Of a stretch of 64,000 nt of DNA, positions 63,985 to 64,000 are shown piece after piece (position 1 is the stretch's first letter; each line of letters starts with the position of its first letter). The notes under the pieces are model-generated. The model was not told the origin of the DNA, did no database searches, and saw nothing but the letters and a program-made list of their open reading frames with translations. The DNA lies in assembly GCF_013003915.1 (NCBI RefSeq), contig NZ_JABAIV010000005.1, positions 62,001-126,000 on the forward strand, written 5' to 3'. A program made the position numbers and the translations under genes. The DNA is from Telluria aromaticivorans. Lineage in GTDB: Bacteria > Pseudomonadota > Gammaproteobacteria > Burkholderiales > Burkholderiaceae_D.

Positions 63985-64000
63985 CCCGCGCGCCGAGGGC

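Overview
The window is high-GC DNA from a betaproteobacterium, most likely Oxalobacteraceae (a Massilia, Telluria or Janthinobacterium-like genus). This placement is inferred from the order rluB-rimP-nusA-infB-rbfA-truB-typA, the protein sequences and the short palindromic intergenic repeats; no database search was possible. Apart from the repeats, nothing looks like a recent insertion: there is no transposase, integrase, phage gene or CRISPR array.

Layout. (1) 1-9705, plus strand: the end of rluB, then a translation/transcription block (rimP, nusA, infB, rbfA, truB, typA) behind a clear promoter and an attenuator-like hairpin. (2) 9872-40801: a nearly complete flagellar locus. On the minus strand are flgB-flgL plus an extra gene with a flagellin IN-like segment, and a long run fliEFGHIJ-fliDSTKLA-motAB-flgMN-flgJ2. 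On the plus strand are flgA and fliMNPQR-flhBA. (3) 40846-46888: a probable flagellin glycosylation and export annex, with a sugar aminotransferase, a hexapeptide acyltransferase, a FliK-like protein, a short flagellin and a TPR/GT41 O-linked glycosyltransferase. (4) 47146-53625: dusA, a methyl-accepting chemotaxis protein, two small exported proteins, a diguanylate cyclase and a cold-shock gene. (5) 53968-64000: an Rmf/CrpP-like small protein, tRNA-His, murI, class I fumarase, a YqhA-type membrane protein, acetyl-CoA synthetase, a large NodB deacetylase/caspase/EF-hand/TPR fusion, a VOC protein, a winged-helix protein and tRNA-Ser(GGA).

How the genes work together. The flagellar genes cover export gate and ATPase (FliPQR, FlhAB, FliHIJ), basal body (FliE, FliF, FlgBCFGHIA), switch (FliGMN), stator (MotAB), hook (FlgDE, FliK), junction and cap (FlgKL, FliD), chaperones (FliS, FliT, FlgN), sigma-28/anti-sigma (FliA/FlgM) and filament (FliC). 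The order fliDSTKLA-motAB matches the laf operon of lateral and Flag-2 flagella. FliM lacks the usual N-terminal CheY-docking peptide, fliO is missing, flgJ is split into two genes, and no chemotaxis-kinase, flhF/flhG or master-regulator gene lies in the window. I read this as a secondary (lateral-type) flagellum.

The items most worth a second look are the NodB-caspase-EF-hand-TPR fusion at 60058-62736; the Flag-2-like flagellar locus with its extra IN-like gene and second FliK-like gene; a 32-base leader motif shared by flgK and fliC; an EF-hand-like loop in the FliD cap protein; and several palindromic intergenic repeats, including a tandem hairpin pair with a compensatory base change.
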